DNA from: Solirubrobacteraceae bacterium
GTDB taxonomy: Bacteria; Actinomycetota; Thermoleophilia; Solirubrobacterales; Solirubrobacteraceae
Assembly (NCBI GenBank): GCA_024710825.1
Contig: JANJUA010000024.1
Span: forward strand, 1-5,724
Length of the DNA stretch: 5,724 nt
Reading direction: 5' to 3'
Shown: positions 5,512 through 5,724 of the stretch, piece after piece
How the letters are laid out: each line of letters begins with the position of its first letter
Numbering within the stretch: position 1 is the first letter of the stretch
Position numbers and translations under genes: made by a program
The notes under the pieces: generated by a model
Databases searched by the model: none
Told to the model about the DNA's origin: nothing
The model's input: the letters and a program-made list of their open reading frames with translations, nothing else

Positions 5512-5724
5512 GCGCCGTGCGGCTGGCGGGCACCCGCTCCCGCACGGTGGCCGCCACCTCGATCCGGCGCTTGCCGCGGAGCGCCTCGCGCCCGTGCGCG
5601 TTGAGCCGCACCCGCGCCGAGCCGCGCGCGGCGTCGCCGGCGAGCACGAATCGCGCGCGCCCGATCGAGCGCCCGCGGTGCGCGAGCGTCACGGTCCCCG
5701 CCCGGCGCTCCATGCTCAGCCCCC
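5495..5724 (-). CDS. C-terminal end of a probable secreted/surface protein, start beyond window
   Basis: The frame is open from the right edge to a TGA at 5495-5497, giving about 75 visible residues. An in-frame ATG occurs at 5713 but has no good ribosome binding site, and codons before it stay open to the edge, so I read this as the tail of a longer protein. The visible part alternates hydrophobic and polar residues ([47 protein letters not shown]) and ends TALTLRR. This looks like a beta-sandwich C-terminal domain of the sort I recall at the ends of large extracellular proteins of Thermoleophilia (memory, not checked). There is no Cys and no membrane segment in view. No function is assigned. 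The last 17 bp overlap the end of ogt on the other strand. Confidence 0.6.
   Translation of the reverse strand, partial: GLSMERRAGTVTLAHRGRSIGRARFVLAGDAARGSARVRLNAHGREALRGKRRIEVAATVRERVPASRTALTLRR

Noticed and set aside
5495..5713. Separate 72-residue protein starting at ATG 5713
   Set aside because: There is no good ribosome binding site and the frame remains open to the window edge. The residues look like the tail domain of a longer exported protein, although a small stand-alone gene cannot be fully excluded.

Overview
The window is very GC-rich, densely packed bacterial DNA with GTG as well as ATG starts, as expected for an actinobacterium. The style of the secreted proteins (Ala-rich bodies, a C-terminal membrane segment followed by a short Arg/Pro tail, an Arg-ending beta-type C-terminal domain, a VRVLSDGD motif) reminds me of Thermoleophilia/Solirubrobacterales. 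That placement is inference from memory, not a database result.

Layout, right to left, because most genes lie on the minus strand. The right edge (5495-5724, minus) holds the C-terminal end of a probable secreted or surface protein whose start lies outside the window. It runs tail-to-tail into a plus-strand O6-alkylguanine-DNA alkyltransferase gene (ogt, 5032-5511), and the two overlap by 17 bp. A 57-bp divergent gap containing an operator-like palindrome separates ogt from a run of six minus-strand genes. These are an NTF2/SnoaL-like protein (4558-4974), an aldo/keto reductase (3606-4535), peptidase T (2362-3609), a small exported cupin (1825-2328), a long Ala-rich secreted protein with a C-terminal membrane segment (428-1741), and a secreted protein cut by the left edge (1-353).

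The first four of these look like one transcription unit: gaps of 22, -4 (ATGA overlap) and 33 nt. They are ordinary metabolic or housekeeping functions (carbonyl reduction, tripeptide cleavage, a small-molecule-binding fold and an exported metal-site cupin) with no obvious single pathway. The last two genes encode exported, low-complexity proteins that look like cell-surface components and are probably a functionally separate pair. The intergenic spacers carry structure: an 11-bp GC hairpin before the Ala-rich gene, a hairpin that covers the cupin Shine-Dalgarno, and a nested inverted repeat with a terminator-like core between the two surface-protein genes.

No RNA gene, CRISPR array, insertion sequence or phage gene was seen, and no stretch over 300 bases lacks a gene. 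I do not see a clearly new multi-gene system. The least explained parts are the two surface-protein genes and the structured spacers.
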